Source: CAYWBI01 sp964456445
Lineage (GTDB): Bacteria; Calditrichota; Calditrichia; Calditrichales; J004
Assembly: GCA_964456445.1 (NCBI GenBank)
Contig: CAYWBI010000001.1
Location: 62,001 to 126,000, forward strand
Length of the DNA: 64,000 nt
Direction: 5' to 3'
This document shows, piece by piece, positions 8,387 to 18,500 of this stretch. Made by a program: the position numbers and the translations under genes. The notes under the pieces were generated by a model, which saw nothing but the letters and a program-made list of their open reading frames with translations, was not told where the DNA came from and ran no database searches. The stretch's first letter is position 1; every line of letters starts with the position of its first letter.

Positions 8387-9347
8387 TTGTTACCCTCCTT
8401 TTCCAATGGCTGTCTATTGAATAATTATAATTTTTCATTTCTTTTTTAACGATATTTTTATATTCCCTGCCCTTGTACAGCTGATCCAATGGCTTTACCA
8501 AGGGGAAAACCTGACATCCTTTGAACCATTCAAAAGGCATATTGGTTCTAAGGTCTATAAGCGCTTTATCCTCTATCGCCCAGGCAATATCGATTAATTT
8601 AAATTTTTGGGTATCCCGTATAATAGCCAGCAATTTTGCCTGATCCACTGGGTTCTCGTAGTAGAATATCCTGGAATAAAAAAGCGCATTGTGAAAGTAA
8701 TTTGGAATATTGATAATCCCATGCATGCCAAGGCGGCGACAGGCATATATCAACAACTCCAATGCTTCGGAGGCGATTCCTAACCCGGGATATTGTTGCG
8801 AAGGCAGCCTGGGGCGCTTCTCCGAAAAGCGGCTTCGGGGGTTCTGCATCATAAGCCATTCGATGGCCAACATCCGGTATTGTTTTCCGTTTAACGGGTT
8901 TTTAAAGGGCATGGCCACTTTTAGATATTCCCGTTTGATGATCAACTCGATCAGGTTTTCATTTTTGCCGCCATGGCGATTGTTAAGCAGCAGGCGGTGC
9001 ACATACGGGTCATCTGTGTTTATCACAAATTTAAGGTTTTTAAATCCCTTTTCCTGTAATTTTTCCTTCAAATGATATTTATCAAAAATTAACGCCAGAC
9101 CATGCACTGAAAAATAGCCTAAAAACAAATTGTCGCCACGTCTGCCGATATTTAAATCAAACAAATCAACCGAAGATAAATTGACGTCATCAAAATCCAT
9201 GTCAAAATTAGGTACTAATAGTTTTTGCGCAATTTGCCAAAATTTTTCATTTATCCTGAATATGAGCTGACTGTTGAAAAGCTCGGGCGTCTGTTGAAAA
9301 AAACGACGAACAATGGGCTTGTAATCTTTTAACGATGTTTTATTCAT
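8358..9347 (-). CDS. Unrecognised protein, possibly GNAT-like acyltransferase
   Basis: A 329-residue soluble protein that I do not recognise with confidence. A segment around residues 190-240, with YPGLGIASEALELLIYACRR, then LGMHGIINIPNYFHNALFY and SRIFYYENP, resembles acetyl-CoA-binding motif A and the following strand of GNAT acyltransferases. The C-terminal part is rich in Lys and aromatic residues. An in-frame TTG at 9356 lies upstream. I prefer the ATG at 9347, although neither has a good ribosome site. It lies 14 bases after the stop of the deacetylase-like gene and overlaps efp by 29 bases, so the three are almost certainly co-transcribed. Whether it modifies a protein partner is unknown. 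Confidence 0.6.
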   Translation of the reverse strand: MNKTSLKDYKPIVRRFFQQTPELFNSQLIFRINEKFWQIAQKLLVPNFDMDFDDVNLSSVDLFDLNIGRRGDNLFLGYFSVHGLALIFDKYHLKEKLQEKGFKNLKFVINTDDPYVHRLLLNNRHGGKNENLIELIIKREYLKVAMPFKNPLNGKQYRMLAIEWLMMQNPRSRFSEKRPRLPSQQYPGLGIASEALELLIYACRRLGMHGIINIPNYFHNALFYSRIFYYENPVDQAKLLAIIRDTQKFKLIDIAWAIEDKALIDLRTNMPFEWFKGCQVFPLVKPLDQLYKGREYKNIVKKEMKNYNYSIDSHWKRRVTNEDKSNSNT

Positions 9348-9361
9348 TGTGTACAATCTTT

Positions 9362-10285
9362 TTATTTGAGTGCAGCAGCAATAAAATCATAATAAATTTG
9401 CCAACTATCAGGGCCATACCCGCCACCGGCCAGTACAACAAGCGGCCATTTATGTTCCTCGCAAAGCTTTGCTATAAACATATTTCGTTTTAATAATCCT
9501 GCCCGGCTGAGTTTCATGTCCCCCAGGGTATCCTTTTCATAAGGATCGCTACCCGCGATATATATAACAAATTCGGGCTCAAATTTATCAAGTATATTTT
9601 GTATGTCTTCCGCTACTGTTGCATTATAGTCTGTATCCGTTAAGTCAGAAGAAACCGTACGGTCCATATTGGCAATTGCCGGTTCATCATTCCATAGCGA
9701 GGCATGTACCGAATAAGTATAAACCGTAGGATCATCCCTGAAAATATAGCGTGTACCGTTTCCCTGGTGATAATCCAGATCTATAACCAGGATACGTTGA
9801 ACAGGCCGGGCCCCACGCAATGCCCTCACCGCAATGGCCGTATCATTAAGCAAACAAAATCCTTCTGCTTTTTCCGGGTAGGCATGATGGAAACCGCCGC
9901 CAAGGTTAAATACAGGGACGCCGTATCGATAGGCAGCAAAAAAAGCCTTTATTGTTCCACCACAAACCGCCCTATAATATTCCAAAACAGAGTTATCGAA
10001 AATTGAATTTACTTGGATCTTTAATAATCGGTTCACAGAAAGCGGGTCCTTCAGTTTGGTAATATACCCCGCACTATGGATTTTACCTATTTGAGCGTAT
10101 GTACAAGCTGTTGGTTGGAATATCTCTTTTGGCTTTAATAGTTTGTCTTCGATAAGTTTGTTACGAATCCGTTGATATTTATAAATATCAAATGTCTGAT
10201 GATCGCCATAGGTTGACAAGCCAAGTTGATAGTCGGAAGAAAAAACGATGATCGCCTTTTTCTTTTTTCTAAAAAGACGGATCAA
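9362..10285 (-). CDS. Histone deacetylase-family amidohydrolase
   Basis: About 307 residues with the arginase/deacetylase fold of class II-like bacterial deacetylases (the AcuC/HDAC superfamily). The zinc-site and catalytic motifs are visible: NLGGGFHHAYPEKAEGFCLLND (the HH pair), ILVIDLDYHQGNGT (Asp-x-His zinc ligands), YIAGSDPYEKDTLGDMKLS (third Asp ligand) and VLAGGGYG. It probably deacetylates a small amide or acetyl-lysine; the substrate cannot be told from sequence. There is no ATG near the 5' end. TTG codons at 10285 and 10315 are both possible. I chose 10285 because a weak GGGGA precedes it. Either start overlaps the asparaginase gene, so it belongs to the same operon. Confidence 0.82.
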   Translation of the reverse strand: MIRLFRKKKKAIIVFSSDYQLGLSTYGDHQTFDIYKYQRIRNKLIEDKLLKPKEIFQPTACTYAQIGKIHSAGYITKLKDPLSVNRLLKIQVNSIFDNSVLEYYRAVCGGTIKAFFAAYRYGVPVFNLGGGFHHAYPEKAEGFCLLNDTAIAVRALRGARPVQRILVIDLDYHQGNGTRYIFRDDPTVYTYSVHASLWNDEPAIANMDRTVSSDLTDTDYNATVAEDIQNILDKFEPEFVIYIAGSDPYEKDTLGDMKLSRAGLLKRNMFIAKLCEEHKWPLVVLAGGGYGPDSWQIYYDFIAAALK

Positions 10286-11279
10286 GAGATATTTCCCCGG
10301 CAATCGATCGTTCAAAGTTTATTTTAAAATCATCAATAGGGTTATCCATGGCCAGAACCTTCATCATTTTAACAATTGTCGCTTCAATTGTCATATCATA
10401 AGAGGGTATTGCACCGGCATTTAATGCCTTTTCTCCACCGGCATACAGGCTTAAATCCACCTTGCCATGAGCCGAACTGCTGCCGATAACCACTGCTTTT
10501 CCGTTTTTTCGTGCATTGCCGATAAATGAAATCCACTCATCTTTAACAACCGGGATGTTCCCTGCCCCAAAGCCAATAAGTAAAAACCCTCGGATATCTT
10601 CCTGTAGGAGAAGGGCATTATAATATGCGGGTTTTGCACCTGGAAAAATATGAACGCTTAACAGACACGCGTCAAAGGCATCATCAAACCTATAGTCCTG
10701 GTCGGTATGCCGGATCGCACCGTGGCTTATATCAAGATTTAGCTCAATCTTGCCTATTGATGGATAATTAGGCGAAATAAATGCATCGTAATTTGAGATA
10801 CTGACTTTTTTTGACCGGTTGCCACGCAACACATTTTGTCCGAAAACAATAAGTACTTCCCCGATGGGCTGAGTGGCAACCTCAATTGCATCTATTAAGT
10901 TGAGCCGGGCGTCGGTACGTAAACTGGCAAGAGGACGCTGGGCGCCGGTAAGGATTACCGGTTTTTTTAAGTTCTGCAGGGCAAAAGACAAAGCCGTGGC
11001 CGTATAGACCATGGTATCCGTTCCATGGATGATCACAAAACCATCGTAGTTGTCCATATTGGTATGTATCAGCCCGGCCAGTATTTGCCATTCTTTTATA
11101 GCAACATCGGAGCTATCCATATTAAAGGGGATAATTACATCAATTACCGCCAGTTCTTTAATTTCCGGCAAAAGCGTCAGAAGCGTATTTTGCAAGTTGG
11201 CCGGCGCCAGTGTCTGTCTGGGATGTAATGGTAGCATGCCAAAGGTACCGCCGGTATGGACTAATAATATTTTTTTCAT
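10269..11279 (-). CDS. ansA: L-asparaginase, type I
   Basis: A 336-residue protein of the cytoplasmic type I asparaginase family. The first catalytic motif LLVHTGGTFGM at residues 4-14 and the second, IHGTDTMVYTATALSF, near residue 84 are both present. TGAQRPLASLRTDARLNLIDA follows. It hydrolyses asparagine to aspartate and ammonia. The length is normal for the family. The ATG at 11279 has no good Shine-Dalgarno. It appears to be the first gene of a run asparaginase - deacetylase - unknown - efp with overlapping or nearly touching ends. A promoter candidate lies about 45 bases upstream. No link to the peptide cluster is evident. Confidence 0.9.
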   Translation of the reverse strand: MKKILLVHTGGTFGMLPLHPRQTLAPANLQNTLLTLLPEIKELAVIDVIIPFNMDSSDVAIKEWQILAGLIHTNMDNYDGFVIIHGTDTMVYTATALSFALQNLKKPVILTGAQRPLASLRTDARLNLIDAIEVATQPIGEVLIVFGQNVLRGNRSKKVSISNYDAFISPNYPSIGKIELNLDISHGAIRHTDQDYRFDDAFDACLLSVHIFPGAKPAYYNALLLQEDIRGFLLIGFGAGNIPVVKDEWISFIGNARKNGKAVVIGSSSAHGKVDLSLYAGGEKALNAGAIPSYDMTIEATIVKMMKVLAMDNPIDDFKINFERSIAGEISLDPSF

Positions 11280-11323
11280 TTTTATAAATTTAGACCAAGA
11301 TCACATAATAAAAGTACATTCTG

Positions 11324-11352
11324 AATATATTAGATACATGTTTGTGAGACAA
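11324..11352 (-). promoter_or_regulatory. ansA: Possible sigma-70-type promoter for the asparaginase-efp run
   Basis: Minus-strand TTGTCT (11347-11352) and TATATT (11324-11329) are spaced by exactly 17 bases, about 45 bases before the asparaginase ATG. It sits just downstream of the tandem terminators that end the dikinase gene, as expected for a new transcription unit. This is a pattern match. Confidence 0.42.
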
Positions 11353-11377
11353 ATTGAATACATCATCGTTAATTTAA

Positions 11378-11433
11378 ATAAAAAAAAGAGGAAACTTCCA
11401 TAATACCAGTAGGCCTAAAACGGGAGTTTCCTC
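11378..11433 (-). terminator. Second (distal) intrinsic terminator after ppdK
   Basis: Bases 11388-11399 (GAGGAAACTTCC) and 11422-11433 (GGGAGTTTCCTC) pair over about 11 of 12 positions. In minus-strand reading the stem is followed by a run of eight T (11380-11387 region). It acts leftward, behind the stronger hairpin next to ppdK. Confidence 0.7.
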
Positions 11434-11440
11434 AACGATA

Positions 11441-11465
11441 AAAAAAGAGCCCGCACCGCGGGCCC
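11441..11465 (-). terminator. Intrinsic terminator of ppdK
   Basis: A GC-rich hairpin, GGGCCCGC / GCGGGCTC with a three-base loop (11447-11465), is followed on the minus strand by six T (11441-11446). It lies 25 bases past the ppdK stop codon and has the classic Rho-independent form. Confidence 0.88.
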
Positions 11466-11489
11466 TTTGTATTTAGGGCATGTATCCGG

Positions 11490-14165
11490 TTACTTATTAA
11501 CAATTGCGGCCTGTGCGGCTGCGAGACGCGCAATGGGTACACGAAACGGCGAGCAACTTACATAGTTTAAACCGACACGGTGACAGAATTCAATCGATTT
11601 TGGGTCGCCCCCATGTTCTCCGCAGATTCCTGTTTTAAGGTTTTCTTTTACAGAACGACCTTTCTTAACACCCATTTCCACAAGCTGGCCAACGCCTTCC
11701 TGATCGAGCGATTGAAAGGGGTCTTCTTTTAAAATCCCCTTCTCCTGATATTCTTTTAAGAATTTTCCGGCGTCGTCACGGCTATAGCCAAAGGTCATTT
11801 GTGTTAAATCATTTGTTCCAAAGGAAAAGAAGTCCGCATCCTCAGCTATCTCATTTGCAGTTAATGCGGCGCGCGGTATTTCAATCATGGTACCTATCAA
11901 GTAGTCAACTTTTTGTTTTTTTTCTCTGATAACAGCTTCAACGGTATTAAAAACAAGTTCTTTCTGGTTTTGGAGTTCTGCCCGTGTTCCTACCAATGGA
12001 ATCATGATTTCCGGCAAAACCTTGGTACCCTCCGACGAGAGCTGACATGCAGCCTCCATAATGGCGCGTGCCTGCATTTCCGTTATTTCCGGATAGCTTA
12101 TTCCTAAACGGCAACCACGATGCCCCAACATGGGGTTAAATTCATGTAGGGAATCAACTTTTTGTTTTACTTCATCCAGAGTGAGCCCCATTTCATTTGC
12201 CATTTCTTGCTGATTGGCGGTTTCGTGCGGCAAAAACTCATGCAAGGGCGGGTCCAATGTGCGTATTGTAACCGGAAGGTCATGCATGGCCTTAAAGATG
12301 CCATAAAAATCATCCCGCTGATAAGGGAGCAATTTTTGCAGCGCGTTCCGTCTGCCTGCCTCATCTTCGGCTAAGATCATTTCCCGCACGGCTTTAATAC
12401 GGTCCCCTTCAAAGAACATATGCTCGGTACGGCACAAACCAATTCCTTCGGCGCCAAAGCCACGTGCCACTTCGGAATCGTGAGGGGTATCGGCATTGGT
12501 GCGGATATTCAACAAGCGGTATTCATCTGCCCATTCCATCAAGGTACCGAAATTGCCTGAAAGTTTTGGCTCTATCGTCGGTACTTTGCCTTCAATTACC
12601 TGGCCGGTTGAACCATTTAAAGATATCCAATCACCTTCATTATAAACCGTACCATCAACGGTCATAGTCTTTTGTTTATAATCTATTTTTAATTCACCAC
12701 AACCGGCCACACAGCAAGTCCCCATTCCACGGGCAACTACAGCGGCGTGGGAGGTCATGCCTCCACGGGCGGTTAAAATACCCCTGGCCACATGCATACC
12801 GCCGATATCTTCCGGCGAAGTTTCGATCCGTACCAGGATAATATCTTCACCTCTTTCCGCCCAGGCTTCGGCGTCATCCGCATGAAAAACTATTTTACCC
12901 GTAGCCGCTCCGGGGGACGCCGGCAAGGCGACGGCTATCACTTTTTTCTTGGCGTCCGGGTCAAACATAGGGTGTAAAAGCTGGTTCAGTTGTTCAGGAT
13001 CTACACGCATTATCGCGGTCTCTTTGTCAATAAGTTTTTCAGCAACCATCGCAACGGCAATCCTTACAGCTGCAGCGGCGGTACGCTTGCCTGTACGGGT
13101 TTGCAACATCCATAGTTTGCCTTTTTGTATTGTGAACTCAATGTCCTGCATGTCACGGTAGTGCAATTCCAGTTTTTTATAGATTTTTTCAAGATCGGAG
13201 TAAGCGTCGGGCATAACTTCCTGAAGTGTGTTTTGGGTTTTGTCCCTGCGCGTGGACGCATTTACCGGTTGAGGCGTCCGTACCCCGGCCACAACGTCTT
13301 CACCCTGTGCGTTTATAAGATATTCTCCGAAAAATATACGCTCGCCTGTAGCAGGGTCGCGTGTAAATGCCACCCCTGTTGCACAATCATCGCCCATATT
13401 GCCATAAACCATTGACTGAACATTTACCGCTGTTCCCCAATCGGCGGGAATCTTGTTGATTTGACGGTACCTGATGGCACGTTCATTGTTCCATGATCCA
13501 AAAACGGCACTAATGGCGCCCCACAGTTGTTGCCACGGGTCGGTAGGGAAATCCATCCCCGTACGTTTTTTTATTTCCGATTTAAAAAGCTGGACCATTT
13601 CCTTTAATTCATCCGCTGTAAGGTCTGTGTCCTGCTCAATACCGCGCCGTTTCTTTACGGATTCGATGATAATTTCAAAAGGGTCCTCTTCTTCCTTTGA
13701 CGCCGGTTTCATATCTAAAACAACATCGCCATACATTTGAACAAAACGTCTATATGAATCCCAACCAAACCGTTCATTTTGCGATTTTTCAATGACACCA
13801 AGAACCGTTTCATCATTTAAACCCAGGTTCAGCACCGTATCCATCATACCGGGCATAGACGCGGGAGCGCCGGAGCGGACGGAAACGAGCAAAGGATTAT
13901 GCAGATCGCCGAATTTTGCCCCCATAATTTTTTCTATATGCTTTACTCCGGCAGATACTTCTGCTTTAACGTCATCGTTATAGATTCCATTATTTTTATA
14001 ATATTCAGTACAAATTTCAGTAGAAATTGTAAACCCGGCAGGCACCGGCATCCCTAAGTTGGACATCTCCGCCAGGTTAGCCCCTTTCCCGCCTAAAAGC
14101 AGCTTCATTTCGCTACGTCCCTCGGCTGTACCATCTCCAAATTTATATACATACTTATGCGACAT
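11490..14165 (-). CDS. ppdK: Pyruvate, phosphate dikinase
   Basis: An 891-residue enzyme interconverting pyruvate, ATP and phosphate with phosphoenolpyruvate, AMP and diphosphate. The N-terminal ATP-grasp domain opens with YVYKFGDG and [12 protein letters not shown]. The central phosphohistidine domain carries [20 protein letters not shown], whose His is the phosphate carrier. The C-terminal PEP/pyruvate barrel ends with [20 protein letters not shown] and the [20 protein letters not shown] signature. The length is normal. An ATG at 14180 is in frame, but the ATG at 14165 is preferred because GGAGG lies eight bases upstream and the family starts here. It is a single-gene unit, closed by two terminators and transcribed divergently from the biosynthetic regulator. 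Confidence 0.96.
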   Translation of the reverse strand: MSHKYVYKFGDGTAEGRSEMKLLLGGKGANLAEMSNLGMPVPAGFTISTEICTEYYKNNGIYNDDVKAEVSAGVKHIEKIMGAKFGDLHNPLLVSVRSGAPASMPGMMDTVLNLGLNDETVLGVIEKSQNERFGWDSYRRFVQMYGDVVLDMKPASKEEEDPFEIIIESVKKRRGIEQDTDLTADELKEMVQLFKSEIKKRTGMDFPTDPWQQLWGAISAVFGSWNNERAIRYRQINKIPADWGTAVNVQSMVYGNMGDDCATGVAFTRDPATGERIFFGEYLINAQGEDVVAGVRTPQPVNASTRRDKTQNTLQEVMPDAYSDLEKIYKKLELHYRDMQDIEFTIQKGKLWMLQTRTGKRTAAAAVRIAVAMVAEKLIDKETAIMRVDPEQLNQLLHPMFDPDAKKKVIAVALPASPGAATGKIVFHADDAEAWAERGEDIILVRIETSPEDIGGMHVARGILTARGGMTSHAAVVARGMGTCCVAGCGELKIDYKQKTMTVDGTVYNEGDWISLNGSTGQVIEGKVPTIEPKLSGNFGTLMEWADEYRLLNIRTNADTPHDSEVARGFGAEGIGLCRTEHMFFEGDRIKAVREMILAEDEAGRRNALQKLLPYQRDDFYGIFKAMHDLPVTIRTLDPPLHEFLPHETANQQEMANEMGLTLDEVKQKVDSLHEFNPMLGHRGCRLGISYPEITEMQARAIMEAACQLSSEGTKVLPEIMIPLVGTRAELQNQKELVFNTVEAVIREKKQKVDYLIGTMIEIPRAALTANEIAEDADFFSFGTNDLTQMTFGYSRDDAGKFLKEYQEKGILKEDPFQSLDQEGVGQLVEMGVKKGRSVKENLKTGICGEHGGDPKSIEFCHRVGLNYVSCSPFRVPIARLAAAQAAIVNK

Positions 14166-14180
14166 TCGTTGATCCTCCAT

Positions 14181-14675
14181 TATGATTAAAAGCAGGCAAA
14201 AATTTAAATCGATGTCTGCTTCTATACAAATAATAATTTTGATTGATAAAACCGTTGGAATAAAAAAATGGGAAAAAAGCTTTTGAATGAGTAACAGGTC
14301 TTTTTACCGGGGACAAAATATTTAAATAGCCGGTTCATTATAAATTATTTTCAAACTTGTCCGAGAAATAAATGAATGAATTTATATTATAAATGTGTTA
14401 AATTAACCTTTTTGCAATAAAATACTTAAATAATATTGCCGATTAAAAACATATCAATTAAGACGGTGACTTATATCACAATGAGTAGAAGGGATAAAAT
14501 CGAACTTTGTACCAATGTAAAAATTGGATGATGACCATTCTTAGATAATGTTAAATAATATGAATAAAGTTTGTTCAATTTTATTCGTATGAGACTTTGG
14601 TTTTCAGGCCAATAAATCATTTCGTTTTAAATTATTTTAAGAGAAAGTTATCGTTGTCAATTTCAAGGAGGAAAC
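14181..14675. other. AT-rich divergent intergenic region
   Basis: About 495 bases separate ppdK (leftward) from the AraC-type regulator (rightward). No convincing gene is present; the longest small reading frame with a plausible start (ATG at 14481) codes for only 16 residues and has no ribosome site. The region must hold both promoters. The most ordered element I can see is the palindrome at 14465-14480. A looser inverted pair, GCAATA/TATTGC, lies near 14414-14440. Confidence 0.6.
14465..14480. promoter_or_regulatory. CRP/FNR-family-like palindromic operator
   Basis: The sequence GGTGACTTATATCACA contains the perfect inverted repeat GTGA-N6-TCAC. It matches nine of ten positions of the CRP consensus TGTGA-N6-TCACA. 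It lies in the divergent spacer, about 195 bases before the regulator start and about 300 bases from ppdK. Which protein would bind it is not known. Confidence 0.4.
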
Positions 14676-15437
14676 TTGCCAGCATTAGCTATTATTTATG
14701 AGCATGAGGATGTGCTCGAAGATTTAAATCTTGTGTTTAGGGAATTATCCGGATGGGATATTTATTGTTTTAATTCGTTAATCGGGGGGATAAGCGATTT
14801 CAATATCAGCGCACGTGAGTATGAGATAAGTTTTATAATAGTCACTACGTTGTTGGGAAACGGGATTTCAAACTCTCTTTCCCAAATCCATTCAAAATTT
14901 CCATATATTAAAATACTTTATTATGCCCATTCCCTGCAAAGCGGGGTATTTGAGCAATTTGAGTCATGTTCCATCAGGCATTGCGCTGTTGGTCAAAACA
15001 GACATGATTCATTGATAAAGCTGCTTGCGGAATTAGATGCAAATCATTGGAGAAGGATCCCATATGATTTATTTGGAATTAAATCTGATTTTTTACCGCC
15101 GAGGGCGAAACGTATTTTAAGATATCTTGAGAATATGCCGATACGCAAATGTTCCGTCGAAGAAATATCCGGGTTAATACGGATATCACAAAGTCATTTT
15201 CGTAAGGAATTTAGGACTTATTTTGGAATGAATTTTCGTCATTTTAAACAATTGCTAATAGGCCACTATGAGGAGCGGCTTTTGTTTGATGAAAATCTTC
15301 GTCCCGGACAAATTTTCGCTTTGCTCGACTATAAAAATTTATCCGCGTTCAGCCGATCGTTTCATCACCGTCATGGGAAAACCTGGCAGGAATTAAATAG
15401 GGCCAATATGAATAAAAAGGATAGGGTCACATTGTAG
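14676..15437 (+). CDS. AraC-type transcriptional regulator with degenerate receiver-like N-terminus
   Basis: A 253-residue protein. Residues about 145-245 are an AraC/XylS double helix-turn-helix domain. The first recognition helix region reads CSVEEISGLIRISQSHFRKE, and the second contains IFALLDYKNLSAFSRSFHHRHGKT, in the usual positions. Residues 1-115 look like a worn receiver domain with alternating strands and helices. The acidic pocket and phospho-acceptor Asp are missing (IIYEHEDV, then IIVTTLL). Control by phosphorylation is therefore unlikely. The start is TTG with AAGGAGG four bases upstream; no in-frame ATG is near. It precedes the assembly-line genes by 84 bases on the same strand and is the likely pathway-specific regulator. 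Confidence 0.8.
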   Translation: MPALAIIYEHEDVLEDLNLVFRELSGWDIYCFNSLIGGISDFNISAREYEISFIIVTTLLGNGISNSLSQIHSKFPYIKILYYAHSLQSGVFEQFESCSIRHCAVGQNRHDSLIKLLAELDANHWRRIPYDLFGIKSDFLPPRAKRILRYLENMPIRKCSVEEISGLIRISQSHFRKEFRTYFGMNFRHFKQLLIGHYEERLLFDENLRPGQIFALLDYKNLSAFSRSFHHRHGKTWQELNRANMNKKDRVTL

Positions 15438-15521
15438 TTTTAAGATAATTATTTTTTCGGCGCTCTTTTTTATGGCTTTACCGGTAGTAACCTAAGGCCA
15501 AAACAAATAACAAGGATTGAT

Positions 15522-18500
15522 ATGTCCCCTAAGAATTATCAGGATCCGCGCTTTCGCCCAACAACGCTTGTAGAACTTTTAAGATGGCGTGCTGAAACAC
15601 GCCCAAATACCCGTGCCTTTACTTTTTTAGTCGATGGCAGAAAAAAAGAAGTTCAGCTTACTTACGCTGAATTAGATAAAAAAGTACGTGCTTTCGCGAC
15701 CCTCTTACAAAAAAAGGGTCTTAAAGGTGAACGTGCCTTACTGCTTTTTCCACCGGGAATCGACTATATTATCGCTTTTTTTGGCTGTTTGTACGCCGGT
15801 GTAATTGCTGTGCCCGCCTACCCACCGGACCCGAACCGGCTCAACAGGACGTTGCCCCGTTTGCAGGCCATTGTACATGACGCCCAGGCATCCATGGCCC
15901 TGACCAATGATTCCATCATGTACATGATTAAAATCCTGCGTCTTGGGAATAAATTTACCGATACAATGGAGCGGATGCCCCTGCTGCGAAAATTCCGGAC
16001 TACCATGAACTATTTTACGGCTCAAAAAACCGGTCTTGCCAATGCGCGTGAGCTTGGCGAACTGCAGTGGATTTCTTCTGACGATGTGCTGGATAGTCTG
16101 GCCGATTCATGGCATGAGCCTGATATTAATGAAAGTACAATAGCCTTTCTTCAATATACATCCGGTTCAACCGGTACGCCAAAAGGCGTTATGCTGACGC
16201 ATGGCAATCTTCTGGCAAATTCCGCGGATATTTATACTGCTTTTGGATATCGGGAAGGTACAGAAGGTGTAATCTGGTTACCCATATATCACGACATGGG
16301 CCTTATTGGCGGCGTGATGCAACCCATTTATGGCGGAATGTCCACAACCTTGCTTTCGCCGATCCACTTTTTACAAAAACCCATGCGCTGGCTGGAAACG
16401 ATAAGCAGGATCAAAAGCGTAAATGTGGTCAGCGGCGGACCGAACTTTGCTTATGACCTCTGTGTAAAAAAAGTTACTCAAAAACATCTTGAAACACTTG
16501 ATCTTAGCAATTGGTCCGTTGCCTTTAGCGGAGCCGAACCCGTGCGCTACGAGACGGTTGAACGGTTTTATAATACTTTTAAAGATAATGGGTTTAAAAA
16601 AGAGGCATTTTTATCCTGTTATGGTTTGGCGGAAGCATCGCTCTATGTGACCGGCGTTGACTATAAAGAAATCCCACCCTCCATGCACTTTGATAAACTG
16701 GAACTTGGAAAATCAAAACTTATTTCTGTCTCGGGTAGCCATCCCAATGCACAGCACATGATTAGTTGCGGTCATCCTCCTTTGGATCAACGGGTTGAGA
16801 TTGTAAACCCTCAAACATTTAAAATCGCAGAGCCGGATGAGACGGGTGAGATTTGGGTCCAGGGGCCGAATATTTCCCAGGGCTACTGGAATCGAAAACA
16901 AGCTACGGAAGAAACCTTTGGTGCACGTATAAGCGGCAGCAATGACGGCCCTTTTTTGCGGACCGGCGATTTGGGCGCCATGGTTGACGGTGAATTATAT
17001 ATTACCGGACGCGTTAAAGACCTTATCATTATCAGGGGCCGGAACTATTATCCCCAGGACCTGGAATTTGTAGTGGAAAATGTTCACCAGGCCATTCGTC
17101 CGGGATGTAGCGCCGCATTTTCAATCGAAGAAGATGAACAGGAAAAATTGGTCATAGTTGCCGAAGTGCGCCAGCAAAAGAACTTACCTTTAGAAGAAAT
17201 CACTGCGATGATCCGGGCTGCCGTGTCCGAAACAAACGATATCCGTGTACAAACCATTGTTTTAATAAAGGCACGTACCATTTCAAAAACATCCAGCGGA
17301 AAAATACAGCGTCATGCGGTTAAAAATGAGTTTTTTGAAGATAAGTTAAAAATTATCCATCGCTGGGATGGGAGCAAATCAATTTCCGAAGCGGCCATCA
17401 TCGATGAAATGGATGCGCGGCAACAACCTATGGAAGAGAAGGCATCGCCTTCCACAGAAATCAGCCCGGTTACCAAAAAGGGGGATTTAACCCTTGAAAT
17501 CGAAGCATGGCTTGTAATGCATCTTGCCGAAACCCTCGAAGTTGACAGCGATGAAATTGACGTTAACAAACAATTTGTAACTTACGGAATGGATTCTGCA
17601 CAAGCCATTGGGCTTGTAGGCGATCTTGAAGATTATGTTCAACGGCCGCTTTCCCCAACCATAATATGGGATTATCCCAACATAAGCGCCCTGGCCGAGT
17701 ATATCGGCAGTGACGGTGGTGAAGCACCGGTTTTACTCAGAAAAAAACAAAGTACCCATGAAGACGAACCCATCGCGATTATCGGCTATAGCCTGCGGAT
17801 GCCCAAGGCAAAAACGGCCGATGAATTTTGGGACAATTTGCGAAACGGTGTTGATTGTATCTCTGAAGTACCGGAAACGCGCTGGGATATAGACAAGTTT
17901 TACTCGGCAGAACCGGGAACGCCGGCAAAGATGATTACACGATATGGCGGCTTCCTGGACGATGTTGATCAGTTTGACCCACAATTCTTTGGGATTTCCC
18001 CACGTGAAGCACCACATATGGACCCTCAACAACGTCTTTTGCTGGAAGTTTCTTATGAAGCCTTCGAAAATGCGGGCTACAATTTACAAACACTCTCGGG
18101 TACGGAAACCGGCGTATATATCGGTATAAGTGGCGCGGATTACCTGCGCCTACAGGTAGGAGACTTCGAAAGGCTTAATGCTTACTCTGGCACGGGCAAT
18201 GCTTTTTGTATTGCCGCAAACCGTATTTCCTATGCTTATAACCTTAAGGGGCCGTCATTTAGCATGGATACTGCGTGTTCGTCATCGTTGGTCGCAATAC
18301 ATAATGCCGTTACAAGTTTGCGAAAAGGTGAATGCGAAATGGCTTGCGCCGGTGGGGTGAACCTTGTTTTGGCCCCGGATGTCACGATAACTTTTTCGCA
18401 GGCACGCATGATGTCGCCGGACGGACGGTGCCGTACTTTTGACGCAGGTGCCAACGGATACGTACGTGGTGATGGTGTAGGGGTTATAATTTTAAAAAGG

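Noticed and set aside
14481..14531. A 16-residue reading frame in the divergent spacer
   Set aside because: It is very short and has no ribosome site. It overlaps the region where promoters and the palindrome lie.
15474..15499. An imperfect inverted repeat (GGCTTTA / TAAGGCC) between the regulator and AL1
   Set aside because: The stem is only seven pairs with a G-U and a twelve-base loop, and no T-run follows. It is probably chance.
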